Assembly (NCBI GenBank): GCA_034698045.1
Contig: JAQGAU010001289.1
Location: forward strand, 1-20,090
DNA: 20,090 bases
DNA from: Paramacrobiotus richtersi
Taxonomy: Eukaryota > Tardigrada > Eutardigrada > Parachela > Macrobiotidae
Direction of reading: 5' to 3'
Below are positions 1-9,796 of the stretch, in pieces; the stretch's first letter is position 1, and each line of letters starts with the position of its first letter. A program made the translations under genes and the position numbers. Under the pieces are notes generated by a model. It was given only the letters and a program-made list of their open reading frames with translations. It searched no databases and was not told the DNA's origin.

Positions 1-210
1 AGCACCGACAACCACGGGCAACCACAACCACTGTCGACCACAACCACGTCCGTGGTCGCCACGTTTTCGATACACCCTTTGTACGGCCATGCCCGGCACG
101 CCGTAAACAATTAACACAATGGATCCGGAAGCTATTTAATTGCTTTCGAGAAGCAGTTTTGGTTCGTTTTTGTTTTATAAATTTGATAACATTTCCTACT
201 ACCTGCAATG

Positions 211-303
211 GCCAATGAACAGAACACCCATTCAGAGCCATGTTAATCTGATCTGTTGTGACCTTGCTAAACATGGCTCTGAATGAGTGGTGTGTTCAAT
301 GGC
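211..303. repeat. inverted repeat / hairpin with 34-bp arms
   Basis: The left arm 211-244 and the right arm 270-303 are reverse complements with about four mismatches, separated by about 25 bases. The inner 16 positions (ending CAGAGCCATGTT on the left arm) pair perfectly. The size resembles an animal microRNA precursor, but a small foldback transposon remnant would look the same. No coding frame runs through it. Confidence 0.6.
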
Positions 304-590
304 TGTGAAATTGTTGTGGCGCATTATAACACCGGAAGTGTTTACTTTACAATATGACTTCAACGGATGAAGTCATGACGCCGGCTATTCAGACCGATCC
401 GGGTCAGCGACCATCAAAGTAATCTAATCTATGCCTTGGTAATCTAATGTAATCTAATGCTGGTACACTGCGATGGTGCCACAATGTGTTTGCAGCTGCA
501 TTATTCTCGATTGACTTTCCACAACTCCGTGTTGGCGATGTAGATATAATCCCTCATGTTTTATGGTATGTTTCAGTTTGATTACGTGTG

Positions 591-677
591 AAAGCTGTCA
601 TGTTTATGAGTTACGAGGCAAAGCTTTTATGTTTATGAGTTATGTGGTATAGCCTTCATGTTTGTGTTTATGTACCT
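591..677. repeat. 29-bp imperfect tandem repeat, about three units
   Basis: Units at 591-619, 620-648 and 649-677 share the core ATGTTTATGAGTTA. Units one and two are very alike and the third is more diverged. This is a minisatellite-like tract with no coding potential. Confidence 0.55.
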
Positions 678-957
678 AGCCCCCTTGGCTACCTTATTCT
701 GTGTTCTGAAGGAATCAGTCCTGCCATTCTTCTGTTTAGTCGGTCAGAAGCTGTGCTCTATTTACTGACTTGCACTGACGAATTAGCTTACTAATTTTTG
801 CTGAAATTAAATTCTGATTTTCCTGCTGGCGCATTTTAAAATCTGTCGATTCTGCATCGATTGGTCCTCGGAAAATACAGATACAGCCGTACTTTGCTTT
901 TGCTTGTTCGGGTTTTGACAGTTTGCACAATATCAGGAATTTCCAAAGTGGAACGTA

Positions 958-3159
958 ATGGCGTTTAGCAGCTCAGAATGGGCTTGGCATAGCGTGGATG
1001 TGCGTGGAGACGATGGACTACTGCACAATGGCCGCGTCATCGATGTTGTGGATGGAGGCCTTGTTGTCTATTTCGGGGGAACAGGGCAGTCGGGACTAAA
1101 ACTGATTCCTTTTGGCCAGGCGTTCCATCGCAACTACTTTAAATGCTTGCAGTACTGTTATATCATGTGCCTTTTCGTTGACCATCCGAAACCAAGGGGA
1201 GGACTCGTGGAGGTGCTGTTGCGTCTGCAGCCGGATGACCGGTGGAAATGGTATCCCGGCGTACTCCAGGATTATTTTGGCCGAGTAACTGTCACATTTG
1301 CAGACCTTGAACTGAAAGGAATCGCGGTGGAACATCGTATTCGAAAGAGATCCACCGAGAAGACTCTGGCTCTTCTGCAAGTCGATAAGGACCGATTCTC
1401 CAGAAAGCTGGCGATGTTACCCTGTTGTCAGGCTGGTGTTGTTCTGCCGTCAGATGATCAGATAGTCGAGATTTTCAACGCGTACTGCAGACTGCAGGAT
1501 TACTGGATGACTGCCACCCACGTACACAACCAGCAGGACGGACAGCGCAAGGAGTTAGGCGTGTTGGGGATCTTTGGGGACGTTGAGTTTAGCTGGGCGC
1601 CGTATCGCAAGGAACCGAAGCGTGGCGTCATGATCGGTCACGAACCTCTGGTAACTGTCTGAGTTTTACTATAAAGGCTCCGTCACTAGCTTTTAACGCA
1701 AAAAATTAAATTTTTTCTTTTGTTACATCTGATTATCTGAATACTGTAACTAGAAAACTTAGTTGGAGTTCAAGCGAGCCATAGCAGTTGCTTGAGACAC
1801 CCCCGAAGACGATCGGGTAATTTGCGAAGACCGTTCTTTCCTAATATTTTCTACTGCACTTACTAGCGCGAAAATGCATCGTAGTTCGTCGGTGAGGGGA
1901 TTTTAAATTTTTTATTTGCGAATCTACTAGTATCGGGTACGAGCTATTTGCTTGTGCTGAACATTGCAGTCCTTAGAGTAATGGTCTGAATCTTTAGGAA
2001 AAGCTGTTGCTCTCCTTGTTCACAAACGGTGCCGATATCCTGCAGAGCGTCCGCTTTCCCTCCCGAGCAAAGCTCGTTTCTGACGGCGATATCCGGTTAC
2101 TCCGGCGTGATCCGAGTATTTTCCCAGAAATTTTCCATTGCTTGACCACCATACAGCAGGCCGGTCTCCGTGGAGTGTGCCGAGGGTGGCAGGCAATATT
2201 GACGTCGGCCTATGTCCGCCGCATCCTCACCGTGCATACACCGGATATCCCCTGTTTTTATAAGGCCGTCGATTGTAACGAAGTGTACCGCTTCGCATCC
2301 TGCCTGTACAACTGTTGGACGCGGCACACCCGGGTGCTGGTAATCTGTGCTGAACAGACTGACACCGGGTACGAGGACCTCGAACTGTACGGCATTGCTC
2401 GAACGAACCTGGAACGTCTTGTGGCCGAAAAGGAACTGCCAGCAGCCGATACCGTGCTCCTTGCTAAACAATGGAATTTCCGTGATAATTACATGATTAA
2501 GGACACGTGGGAATTTTTTACTCGCCTGACAATTGTCGGCCGCCAGGTTTTGTTGAGCAACGTCCGTTTTTCTATATCACTGGGTGTAGCAGACAAAAGA
2601 AATGAGCAGACACTTGTGCGAGTCTCGAACCAGCGGATTACTCACAAGTGGACCATCAACGACTTCTGGACGATGCTGAACAGCGGTTTTCGCGATTTGG
2701 ATAATGCAGAGGTGGAACGCGTGGCAGAATGGTGTCGCTTTATCACTTATGATATTGCAGACGTAAGTAAGATGTTTTCCGAAGATTGCGTAGCTGGTGT
2801 AGAGTGGTAAATCGCTGATATTCCTAATCGAGTTCATTCAGTTTCTTTGCATACAACATTCTGCACGATTTGCCGACCAAGTTTCTGAATGTGGCTTTGA
2901 TATTGACTGGCGAAACTGCGACTGACATACATGCAGTTGAAGCGCACTTGCCGCACTGTTAGAACTGTTACCGAATGTTGTGGTGTTCTTTCAACTTCTT
3001 TTTCAGATCCTCGTCTGTACCCAGGCTCCAGACACTCCAGTGCACTACTACCGAGACTCTCGCCGTGTGGATGTTCGAAATCTACATAAGCTCACTCAGC
3101 ATGCGCTGCTCCAGCGTTTGGATTATCTGGCAGGCATAAAAACTCTTCTTACTAAATGA
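958..3159 (+). CDS. F-box domain protein, three exons (tardigrade-type family)
   Basis: Exons are 958-1650, 1998-2762 and 3007-3159, giving 231 + 255 + 50 = 536 residues. Intron 1 runs from GTAACT at 1651 to TTTAG at 1997. Intron 2 runs from GTAAGT at 2763 to TTTTTCAG at 3006. Every junction is phase 0, and the exons join without a stop. The ATG at 958 follows an in-frame stop. Residues 1 to about 130 look like a small beta-rich, SH3- or Tudor-like module (WHSVDV, NGRVIDVVDGG, WYPGVLQDYFG). Residues about 269-300 fit an F-box (IFPEIFHCL...GLRGVCRGWQAIL), which in known proteins binds Skp1 of SCF ubiquitin ligases. The rest, ending at LLTK, should recruit the target and is unrecognised. From memory, related multi-copy proteins occur in tardigrades. 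The splice model is strong; the role as a ubiquitin-ligase adaptor and the name of the N-terminal fold are inferred. Confidence 0.82.
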
Positions 3160-4357
3160 GGCGGGACTTGTTGAACAAAATGGTTGTATCCTTTCAGTAA
3201 GCGGTGGGCAAAGCGAGAAGCTGGCTGTCACGGAGATTATCTCCGTGTATGATCATGACTGTGTGGGTACCTTGCTGTTTGCCTGTGACCCAGGCTGTTT
3301 GTTCTTCCAGATATGTGGCCATACAAAGCCACAGTAATGGTTCGCCCTTCGGTTGTTCTGTTGTTCTCTGTTCTTGATCGTTCTCGCCGGCTACATATAT
3401 CCGGTGAGGTATCCATTAGATAGAAGACGGTGGCGGTATAAATCCCTGTGTTGCTTCGTTGTCCTGAGTCGGTGCCCGCCCGTCACGAGCAAGATGCCCG
3501 TGACATGGCATATCTGTTTAAGTCGGTTGATGTTTGCTTTTAATAGCCGTGCGCGTGTTCCAGTGTTAGAACGGCATCTGGATGTATGTACAATAATTAA
3601 ATTTATTGTAATATGCTTCACAGCTATATCTGGTCCGATGAACAACTGCATGTCGGTGGTTTAATAAAGAACTAATGAAGTCAGTTATATGCTCATCTCC
3701 GGCTCGGGCATTAATAGCCTTTGTGATTTCGTTGCTTGAATTCGGTTTTATTATAACTAATCTAGTTCGGCATACGTCCTCAAAACCAGCTCAGAGTTTC
3801 AAACACCGCAGTCTCTTCGAGTCATGGCAAAGACATCCATGATCAAAATTGTAACAAAGGGTGACAAAGGTGTAAAGCTAGCTTTCGTTTTGTCCCTTGT
3901 ATCTGTATATTACTTTCCTGTGAATTTCAATGTCGTGGTGAATGGCAGTTAAGAAGTGTTCGCTACAGTTGTTCGCAACTTCGCAGTGGGTGGTAACACG
4001 TGGGCACGCACGGATTCCGGATAGACCGATACTGGATGGACACTGGACGGATGCTGAATGAAAAAAGTCAGATTCTGAAAGCTAGTAGCGACGTGCGTTC
4101 CCTGACAAATGTGGAACTTTCGGCTGTTGCTAATAAAACGGAGTTAATGCGCGGTCCGTCGCGTAAATCTCCAAGTCCACCAAGTTTAGGAAATATCAAA
4201 TATACTAAGTAAGCACGCACGTCAAACGAACGTTGTTTCAGTTTCCCCCGACTTCTTATATGGCTGCAGTGCGCTGATTGTCACCAGCGGAAATCTTGCA
4301 CAAAGTACCGTGCAAACGATGAGACAGTGTGTAATTAATAATTAGTAATCCACAGTC
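3160..4357. other. 3' UTR of the F-box gene and intergenic DNA
   Basis: No convincing gene is seen. The part up to about 3680 is probably the 3' UTR of the F-box gene, because a polyadenylation hexamer sits at 3663. The short open frames here begin on non-ATG codons and have no recognisable domain. From about 3700 to 4357 I see no structure I can name. Confidence 0.45.
3663..3668 (+). terminator. probable polyadenylation signal of the F-box gene
   Basis: A canonical AATAAA lies about 500 bases after the F-box stop codon, on the same strand, in an AT-rich stretch. No earlier exact AATAAA was noticed after the stop. The assignment rests on position only. Confidence 0.4.
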
Positions 4358-4902
4358 CACAGTGTGTGGCACAGTGGTTAGCCGTATCGCCAGCAACCGA
4401 GAGGACCGTGGTCGAATCCCCCTCTCGACGAAAGCGCAAATAGCAAAAAGCGCCCAGCAATTGGTTAACCATGGGCCAGCACGTGGTGGGGCACAGTCAG
4501 CATCAGCGCTGGCCGCACTCAGTGGCGTGTGCGTTTCCTCGACGCCTTGGCCAATACGGATCACATGTGGATCATCTCGCCATTCGGATCGAACCACTCA
4601 CTCCAAAAGTCATCATCGTCTCACTGTGTGTCGACCACGTGGAGGCCCAAGCACAACGATACGGATCTTGTTGTCTAATATGACTTGTTGCTTTAATGCG
4701 CACTTTGCCTCTACAATAGTGATTCGAGTCTGCTAGCAGTTCTGTGATGTGTCTTAGTCTGTCGCTGTAAGTGGTATCTCCCTTGATGTCGTTCGTAAGT
4801 GACTTCGATGGTGTTCTTGTGAGTGTTGTTCCAATCAAACAGACGTGAAGTCCTGTGTACACGGGTTGTCTGCTTAAGAAGAAGAATAAAGAATAATAAA
4901 GA
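4358..4902 (+). mobile_element. tRNA-derived SINE
   Basis: The head carries a pol III A box TGGCACAGTGG (4367-4377) and a B box TGGTCGAATCC (4409-4419), about 31 bases apart as in tRNA genes. The block from A box to B box reads like a decayed tRNA (D-arm GGCACAGTGGTTAGC, then ACCGAGAGG before the B box). A tRNA-unrelated body follows, and the copy appears to end in an A-rich AAG/AATAA tail at 4876-4902. The outer limits are approximate because no clean target-site duplication was found; 545 bp is long for a SINE, so the tail could belong to a second repeat. It is non-coding and relies on a partner LINE for movement. Confidence 0.65.
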
Positions 4903-6128
4903 GTCCCCGCGGAATTTACTGTTATAGAGGATCTGAAAAACTCGGAAGACGTTTCCGACGAGCGCGTGCGTAGATTCTAGATCTGCTTTCAAATCTTCAT
5001 CGATGTGAAAGGTTCCCAAGTTATCTGAGACGAAAAATGCAGGAAAAACGCTATGTGACAGTGGTAGTGTGGTGGCTGACATAAGTACTGGAACTGCTTC
5101 CACCCTGAACCATAACTGTAGCCAGGCTGGGCTAACTTTTTGTACTTTCACATCGCGCAAGATTTGAAAACAGATTTGGAATCTACGCATCGTGCTCTAT
5201 CAAACGGTAGTAAGTACGTAGAAATCCGGAAGGTTCATGCTGGCTAAGGTGGGTTGCTAGTAAAACATCGAAACAAAGGAACGGGACGCAGCCTGTTTGG
5301 AAGGTTCAAAATATTAAACATCGTGAATCTCCGATTTCAAATCCACATCCATCGCTGGATTTCAGTTGTTCATTTTGAGATGTCAGGGCTAGGACACGTT
5401 CTCAGTGGCAACGATTTTCGTCGACAAGTTTCGGTAGTGTCGGAGCTAGAGCAGCACAGATATTTCTCAGTTTACGGTTCTCGTTTGATGCTGCTTGCTG
5501 TTAGACGGGCAGCAAGCACATTTATTTCCTCTGGCCCATTTTGATCAGCAGATGCGATCAATCTGGGCATTTTACTGTTTTAAGCATTACACAGTAGTAA
5601 AAGAGAAATAAAAACAAAAGGGACAATAACAGACAGAAAGAAGGTGATTTAAGCGTTACAATACTGACATTCGTAACACTCGTGTTTAGGCAACAGTCTT
5701 GAACACCAAGTGAGCGGGACTTCATAATTACAAAACGTCAGGATTTAGAACATGGCTGAAGCTGACCGTTAGTGGGCTAAGAAAAAATCCCGGCAATTTT
5801 TATCGCCATTGTAGAAACCAGTGTCGAAACGTCCAACAAGATTTCCATTTAAAGGGTTTTAAAAGCCGCAGTCTTTCAGGCAGTTAAGTTGCTTTCGTCT
5901 ATGGTGACCACTGGGCCTAGTCATTTTTGGGGTATTTAACACGATTCCATCGCCAATAAGGAGACGCAAAGGAACACAAGAAAAACAGATACAACCCTGA
6001 CATGGTAGTGAAATGTGCCAACAAATACGCCACAACTGTCCAGGAATACAGTACTGTTTGAGTGATTAAGTGATTATTAAGGGTGAGTCAAGAGAGACTA
6101 ATGCTATCGGACATCCCCGACTTCTGTG
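4903..6128. other. intergenic stretch with a foldback repeat
   Basis: No gene is supported. It contains the inverted repeat at 4968-5188. A short block near 5300-5350 resembles part of the palindrome arm at 7105-7150. The right end (5580-6128) lies downstream of GPCR copy A and should include its 3' UTR. No convincing polyadenylation hexamer for the minus-strand gene was found close to its stop. Confidence 0.4.
4968..5188. repeat. inverted repeat with 45-bp arms (foldback)
   Basis: Bases 4968-5012 and 5144-5188 are reverse complements at about 38 of 45 positions, sharing the core GATTTGAAA.CAGAT. Weaker similarity extends inward to about 5016 and 5131. The spacer is about 130 bases. This is probably a decayed foldback or MITE-like element; no transposase is present. 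Confidence 0.55.
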
Positions 6129-8987
6129 CTATATCTTTACATCTCCAGCCAAATGATTCTGGTGCGTTGATTTTGGGCGTTCACGCAGACTGTGCCCCTC
6201 AGCACTGGCATTGAAACTCAATGGCTGCACCAATTTGCCGTTTCTGACATTTCGCATGACTTCCTTAAAGCCGGTTCTGTACTCCTCCCTCATGCAGTAC
6301 ATCAAAATCTATAAGCCATCAGAAACGTAATAGTAATTTGACTATCTCTGTGTTTCAGTCATATTTACCGGTATCACAATATATCCCACCGGGTAAAGCA
6401 ACCTGGATGATAACTGTAATGGAACAGACGAATAGAATAAACTGGGCGCAGCACCAATGATAGCCGGCACCGGCAGGTAACACAGTGTTTCCACGAAGAA
6501 CATGACAAAGGACATCTTGGTTATGGCCGTTGCGGCTTTGTCTTTAAAGGTCTTGAACCTGTTTCCTCTGTCACCCTTTTTGGCATTAAGGATAATAGCC
6601 AGTACCAAGTAAATCGTTGTACATAAGGAAAGCGGTACATATACGCCTAGTGACGTTTGGATCCTCCCGAACCAGTCGAGCCCAGTATACTGGCATCCCC
6701 CTAACATGCTTCTTAGGTAACCACCAGCTAGTCCAAAGCACTGCGGTGTGGCCAAGAGAGTTCCGAAAACGGTGGCTGAAATAATTTGGGAATAGCTGGA
6801 TCTGGGTGCTGTTATGAGCGCGTAGTAATGGGGAAACAACAGAGCTATCAAACGATTGATGGCGATCATTGTGTCCAGCCAGTTCAGAGTCTGCATCGCA
6901 CAAAGAAAGGTTACAGGTTTCTGAAAGTACTGTCTGTATCAAGGGGACTATCCGGTTAAAGCGATTGGTTTTGCAGTTGACTTTGCCATTGCACTGATGT
7001 AAACAACAGACAACACCTATGTCATGGTTTCGAAAGTGAAAAGATGGAACTCCATTGTTTTGTCCCTTTGTTGCGCGCAATCAGCGGTTGTTCCACAATA
7101 CGGTCAAAAAGTTTAAACATAGATTCCAGTTTCAAAATCCACATTTCCATCCAGTTCGGTTAGACGATATCATCAATAAAGGCGCATAATGAGCTGATCA
7201 TTCTAAACCAGTTTCAGCCGGAACGGACCAGTGTGAAATTTTAAAATGGATTTCAAAAATGTTAAAATTCATTTTAAAATTTCACACCGGTCCGTTTTGG
7301 CTGAAACTGGTTCAGAATGATCAGCTAATTTATGCGCATTTATTGGTATAATATCGCCTAACCAAATTGAATGGAAACGTGCATTTTAAAACCAGAATCT
7401 CTGTCTACCTGTTCGACCGTATTGCAGAACAGCCGCTTATTGCGCCCACAAACGGACAGAAGGACAATGGAGTCCCATCTTCTCACTTTCAAAAAGATTG
7501 TATGGGTTCTATCTCTAGTTTTCACTGGCCCGTGTTCACCAATGCGTCTGGGACAACGCCGTGATAGAGAAGGACGTTAGAGAGTTGTGGCAGCAGTCGC
7601 ATGGTGATCAGCGGACGGAAGCACGATTGAGAGCAGTAAGCACAAAATACGCTGGTGTTTGGCTGAACGCGCTGCCATCAAAGGTGTTTGGTAACTGGCT
7701 GGACGATCAAACTTTTCGGCTGTCTGTTGGTATGTGGCTTGGCTCTAAATTGGTTGAACCTCATGTTTGCACGAACTGCACGAAGAACGTTGCTGAGGAT
7801 GGACTCCACGGCCTATCATGCAGGAAATCCGCTGGACTGTGGAAAGAGCGTCACAACAGCGTCAACGATATAATACTGCGTTCTCTGTGCAATGCCGGCG
7901 TAGGAGCGTATCCGGAGCCAGCTGGTTTTGTGCGCGAAGATGGAAAGCGGCCTGATGGTGCAACGCGGATGAAATGGTTTCGTGGTCTACCGCTTGTTTG
8001 GGACGTCACGGTGCGCGACACTATGTGCGACACTTACATTTGTACCACTTCCAAATGTGCTGGAGCAGCAGCAGAGAAAGCGTGCGAAGACAAGAAGAAC
8101 CACTACAGCTCTATTCTTGAACGTTGTGTTTTTGTTCCTTTAGCGTGTGAAACTTTTGGCGTCTGGTGCGAAGAAGCTGTTGTTTTGCTCAGAGAGATTG
8201 GGAAGAAGTTGTTTTTTAGGACTGGAGAAAGCAGGTCAACTTGTTTTATGTTTCAGCGTTTAAGTATCGAGATAATGCGCGGTAATTCCCAGCTGATTTT
8301 GGCAACTGTTCCTTCACGTGCCAACTGGGACGAGTTTTTCATTTGAACTGGCACCTTTGTTGATAACCTTTATCAGTCATGAAATAAAGTGACCCTAATA
8401 ATTTTTCACTTATACAGTGGCACTCTTTCGCGCAAAACCTTACAAATGACCGGAGTCTAGTGGGAGAGTTGTATCAATATGTACTGTACATTTTATTAAT
8501 AAGTACGTCACACGCAGTTACAAGTTTAGGACGACTCTGTTATTCTTTGAATTGACTAGTACCTTATTGACTGTGACCTTGACTGAAACTGAAGTGAAAA
8601 CCTGAACTAGAGACTTACATGCTGAAGGGAGTGAAAAATTAACCGCTCAGCAATGCAGGCAGCAGGCATCAAATCCCATCCTCTGATTTGACTCCCGTAC
8701 ACAAAGATTGCGGACAGCGGAAGCGAAGCCAAACACAGCACGCTAACGACAGAAAGTGACGCCGCAATGAGGGGTCCCGCTCCAGCTCTCAGAGATTTCT
8801 TCAAACAAATGGTTAACACCAAGGATGAGTTGGCGAGGGCGCCAATGTAGCAAAGTATCAACAGACTGGCTGCCCAAATAGCAACCGTTAATTTTGGTTC
8901 AATATACCGAAGCCTTTTAATTCCATCTGTCGCCGAGACGTTGTGTTCCAGCGGCCGTATGAATGAAGAAACAAACGTGGAATTCAT
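6129..8987 (-). CDS. class A-like GPCR, copy A, three exons, apparently intact
   Basis: Exons on the minus strand are 8987-8619, 6890-6369 and 6308-6129 (123 + 174 + 59 = 356 residues), all joined in phase 0 with GT-AG introns of 1728 and 60 bp. The protein is a seven-helix receptor. The N-terminus has two N-glycosylation sites (NST at 2, NVS at 16). TM1 is near 33-60 with the G49/N53 pattern. C111 and C189 should form the TM3-ECL2 disulfide. C111 to R136 is exactly 25 residues, as in class A, and this spacing fixes the exon 2 acceptor. TM5 has P209 and TM6 has CYLP at 260-263. The usual DRY is NRL (135-137), the TM2 Asp is Ser (about 82), and NPxxY reads IPILMY (296-301). The ligand is unknown; the altered switch motifs suggest unusual signalling. 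Copy B shows the same exon plan, which supports the model. Intron 1 is enlarged by repeats. Confidence 0.85.
7023..7495. repeat. large imperfect palindrome inside GPCR A intron 1
   Basis: Two arms of about 215-230 bp (about 7032-7248 and 7270-7490) are reverse complements at roughly 80 percent identity by eye, with a 21-base centre. The inner part GTGTGAAATTTTAAAATG pairs perfectly. Weak similarity may continue outward to about 7000 and 7525. It abuts the LINE fragment, so it may be two head-to-head copies of a repeat, or a foldback/MITE that inserted separately. The GPCR A pre-mRNA would carry both arms and could fold into a long double-stranded hairpin. Confidence 0.75.
7519..8346 (+). CDS. 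C-terminal part of a LINE ORF: zinc knuckle plus restriction-like endonuclease
   Basis: An open frame runs from 7519 (after an in-frame TAG at 7516) to TGA at 8344-8346. Counting from the GTG at 7561, it shows a CCHC cluster (C70, C73, H83, C87), the RHxxxN motif (R97, H98, N102), EP at 119-120, RPDG at 130-133 and WDVTV at 147-151. This order matches the C-terminus of non-LTR retrotransposons that use a PD-(D/E)XK restriction-like endonuclease (R2-like groups), where the domain nicks target DNA for target-primed reverse transcription. The reverse transcriptase itself is absent, so the copy is 5'-truncated, as LINE copies commonly are. It sits antisense in intron 1 of GPCR A. The remaining frame is open for about 275 codons, suggesting a fairly recent insertion. 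It is not a host gene. Confidence 0.75.
   Translation, partial: FSLARVHQCVWDNAVIEKDVRELWQQSHGDQRTEARLRAVSTKYAGVWLNALPSKVFGNWLDDQTFRLSVGMWLGSKLVEPHVCTNCTKNVAEDGLHGLSCRKSAGLWKERHNSVNDIILRSLCNAGVGAYPEPAGFVREDGKRPDGATRMKWFRGLPLVWDVTVRDTMCDTYICTTSKCAGAAAEKACEDKKNHYSSILERCVFVPLACETFGVWCEEAVVLLREIGKKLFFRTGESRSTCFMFQRLSIEIMRGNSQLILATVPSRANWDEFFI
7519..8400 (+). mobile_element. 5'-truncated RLE-type LINE fragment
   Basis: The coding remnant is followed by a short 3' UTR with AATAAA at 8382-8387. The 3' limit near 8400 is a guess, since no poly-A run or target duplication is clear. The left limit may lie within or beyond the palindrome. The corresponding intron of copy B is only 209 bp, which shows that the extra DNA in A was gained, or lost from B, after duplication. 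Confidence 0.6.
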
Positions 8988-9796
8988 TGTTTGGTGCCGA
9001 ACTCGCTTATATGTATCTGTGTGTAGTAATTTTATACTTAGGACAGCTGAGTTGTTAGGTTTCATGCAAAACAATAGCTGAAAATACTCGGTCAAGACAC
9101 AAACGAAACCTTTCTCACATGTTCTGTTGGTATATGACACTGATCTTGTAATGCAAGAAATGCTCATCGACTGGAGATTATACGAAATTTTGAAGGTCAC
9201 CCTGTTTTCATGTAGCAAACAAATCTAACCGCGCCTACATCCAGTTCCATAGAAATGGCGAGGCCGTGAACTTAAATAACAAGTGGAAGCAATAGCATTC
9301 GCTTGGGGACATGTACAAAAGTTAAAGGAGTGTTAGATAAGCTTATTTGTACAAATTATTGTAAAATCCCAACGTAGGAGATGGGCCAAAATGTGTTATA
9401 CCCAGTGCAATTAATCAATAGGTGCAGGTTACCACCCACGCTTTGCTTTAATACGAAACGTCCAAAAGGACTTCTAAAGAAAAAGGTCATCGAGTGCAGT
9501 TTCATGGAATACGGACTTTAGTCAGAAGTAGCTATTTCCACACTGTCCGACAGACAGCCAGCATTCACCATCAATACTATACCACGCAACGGATCGTAAG
9601 GTCATTCTCCACATATGCAAAGCCAGAAACACAGGTCTTCTCAGAAAAATATTCCCTTTTATTCATCTAGCACGTTTGCAGACTGTTTTCGAATTGTCTT
9701 ATCGAGGTCAATGTGCTGGGTGATGCATTCGCGTTTCCCCGAATCCCAAAGCCACCGGGTGCTCAGCGTCTCAGTGCATTTGGGATTTGCAACCTA
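8988..9796. other. upstream region of GPCR A
   Basis: This stretch lies directly 5' of the GPCR A start codon on the minus strand and should hold its promoter and 5' UTR. No TATA box, repeat or coding region could be supported. The minus-strand frame that continues upstream of the ATG at 8987 is judged to be chance, because copy B aligns only from the equivalent methionine. Confidence 0.4.

Larger units (their letters stand above)
1..957. other. non-coding upstream region of the F-box gene
   Basis: No convincing gene is seen here. The first 60 bases are low-complexity and rich in a CAACCAC-like word. The stretch also holds a hairpin (211-303), a 10-bp word GTAATCTAAT present three times (419-428, 439-448, 449-458) and a 29-bp imperfect tandem repeat (591-677). 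The F-box promoter and 5' UTR should lie at the right end, but I see no clear TATA box. An in-frame TGA at 916-918 precedes the ATG at 958 and supports that start. Confidence 0.5.

Noticed and set aside
3353-3664. 103-codon plus-strand frame in the presumed 3' UTR
   Set aside because: It starts on a non-ATG codon, ends at the polyadenylation signal, and has no domain.
4000-4212. 70-codon plus-strand frame
   Set aside because: It starts on GTG, is short, has no motif, and no splice partner was found.
4362-4736. 124-codon plus-strand frame
   Set aside because: It lies entirely inside the tRNA-derived SINE, starting at the A box.
4711-5190. 159-codon minus-strand frame
   Set aside because: It runs through the SINE tail and both arms of the foldback repeat, and shows no recognisable domain.
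6891-6914. GPCR A exon 2 starting 24 bases earlier at another AG
   Set aside because: It would place 35 residues between the TM3 Cys and the NRL Arg, whereas the AG before 6890 gives the class A spacing of 25 and matches copy B.
8988-9218. N-terminal extension of GPCR exon 1 upstream of 8987
   Set aside because: Copy B aligns from the equivalent methionine, and the extra residues do not look like a signal peptide.
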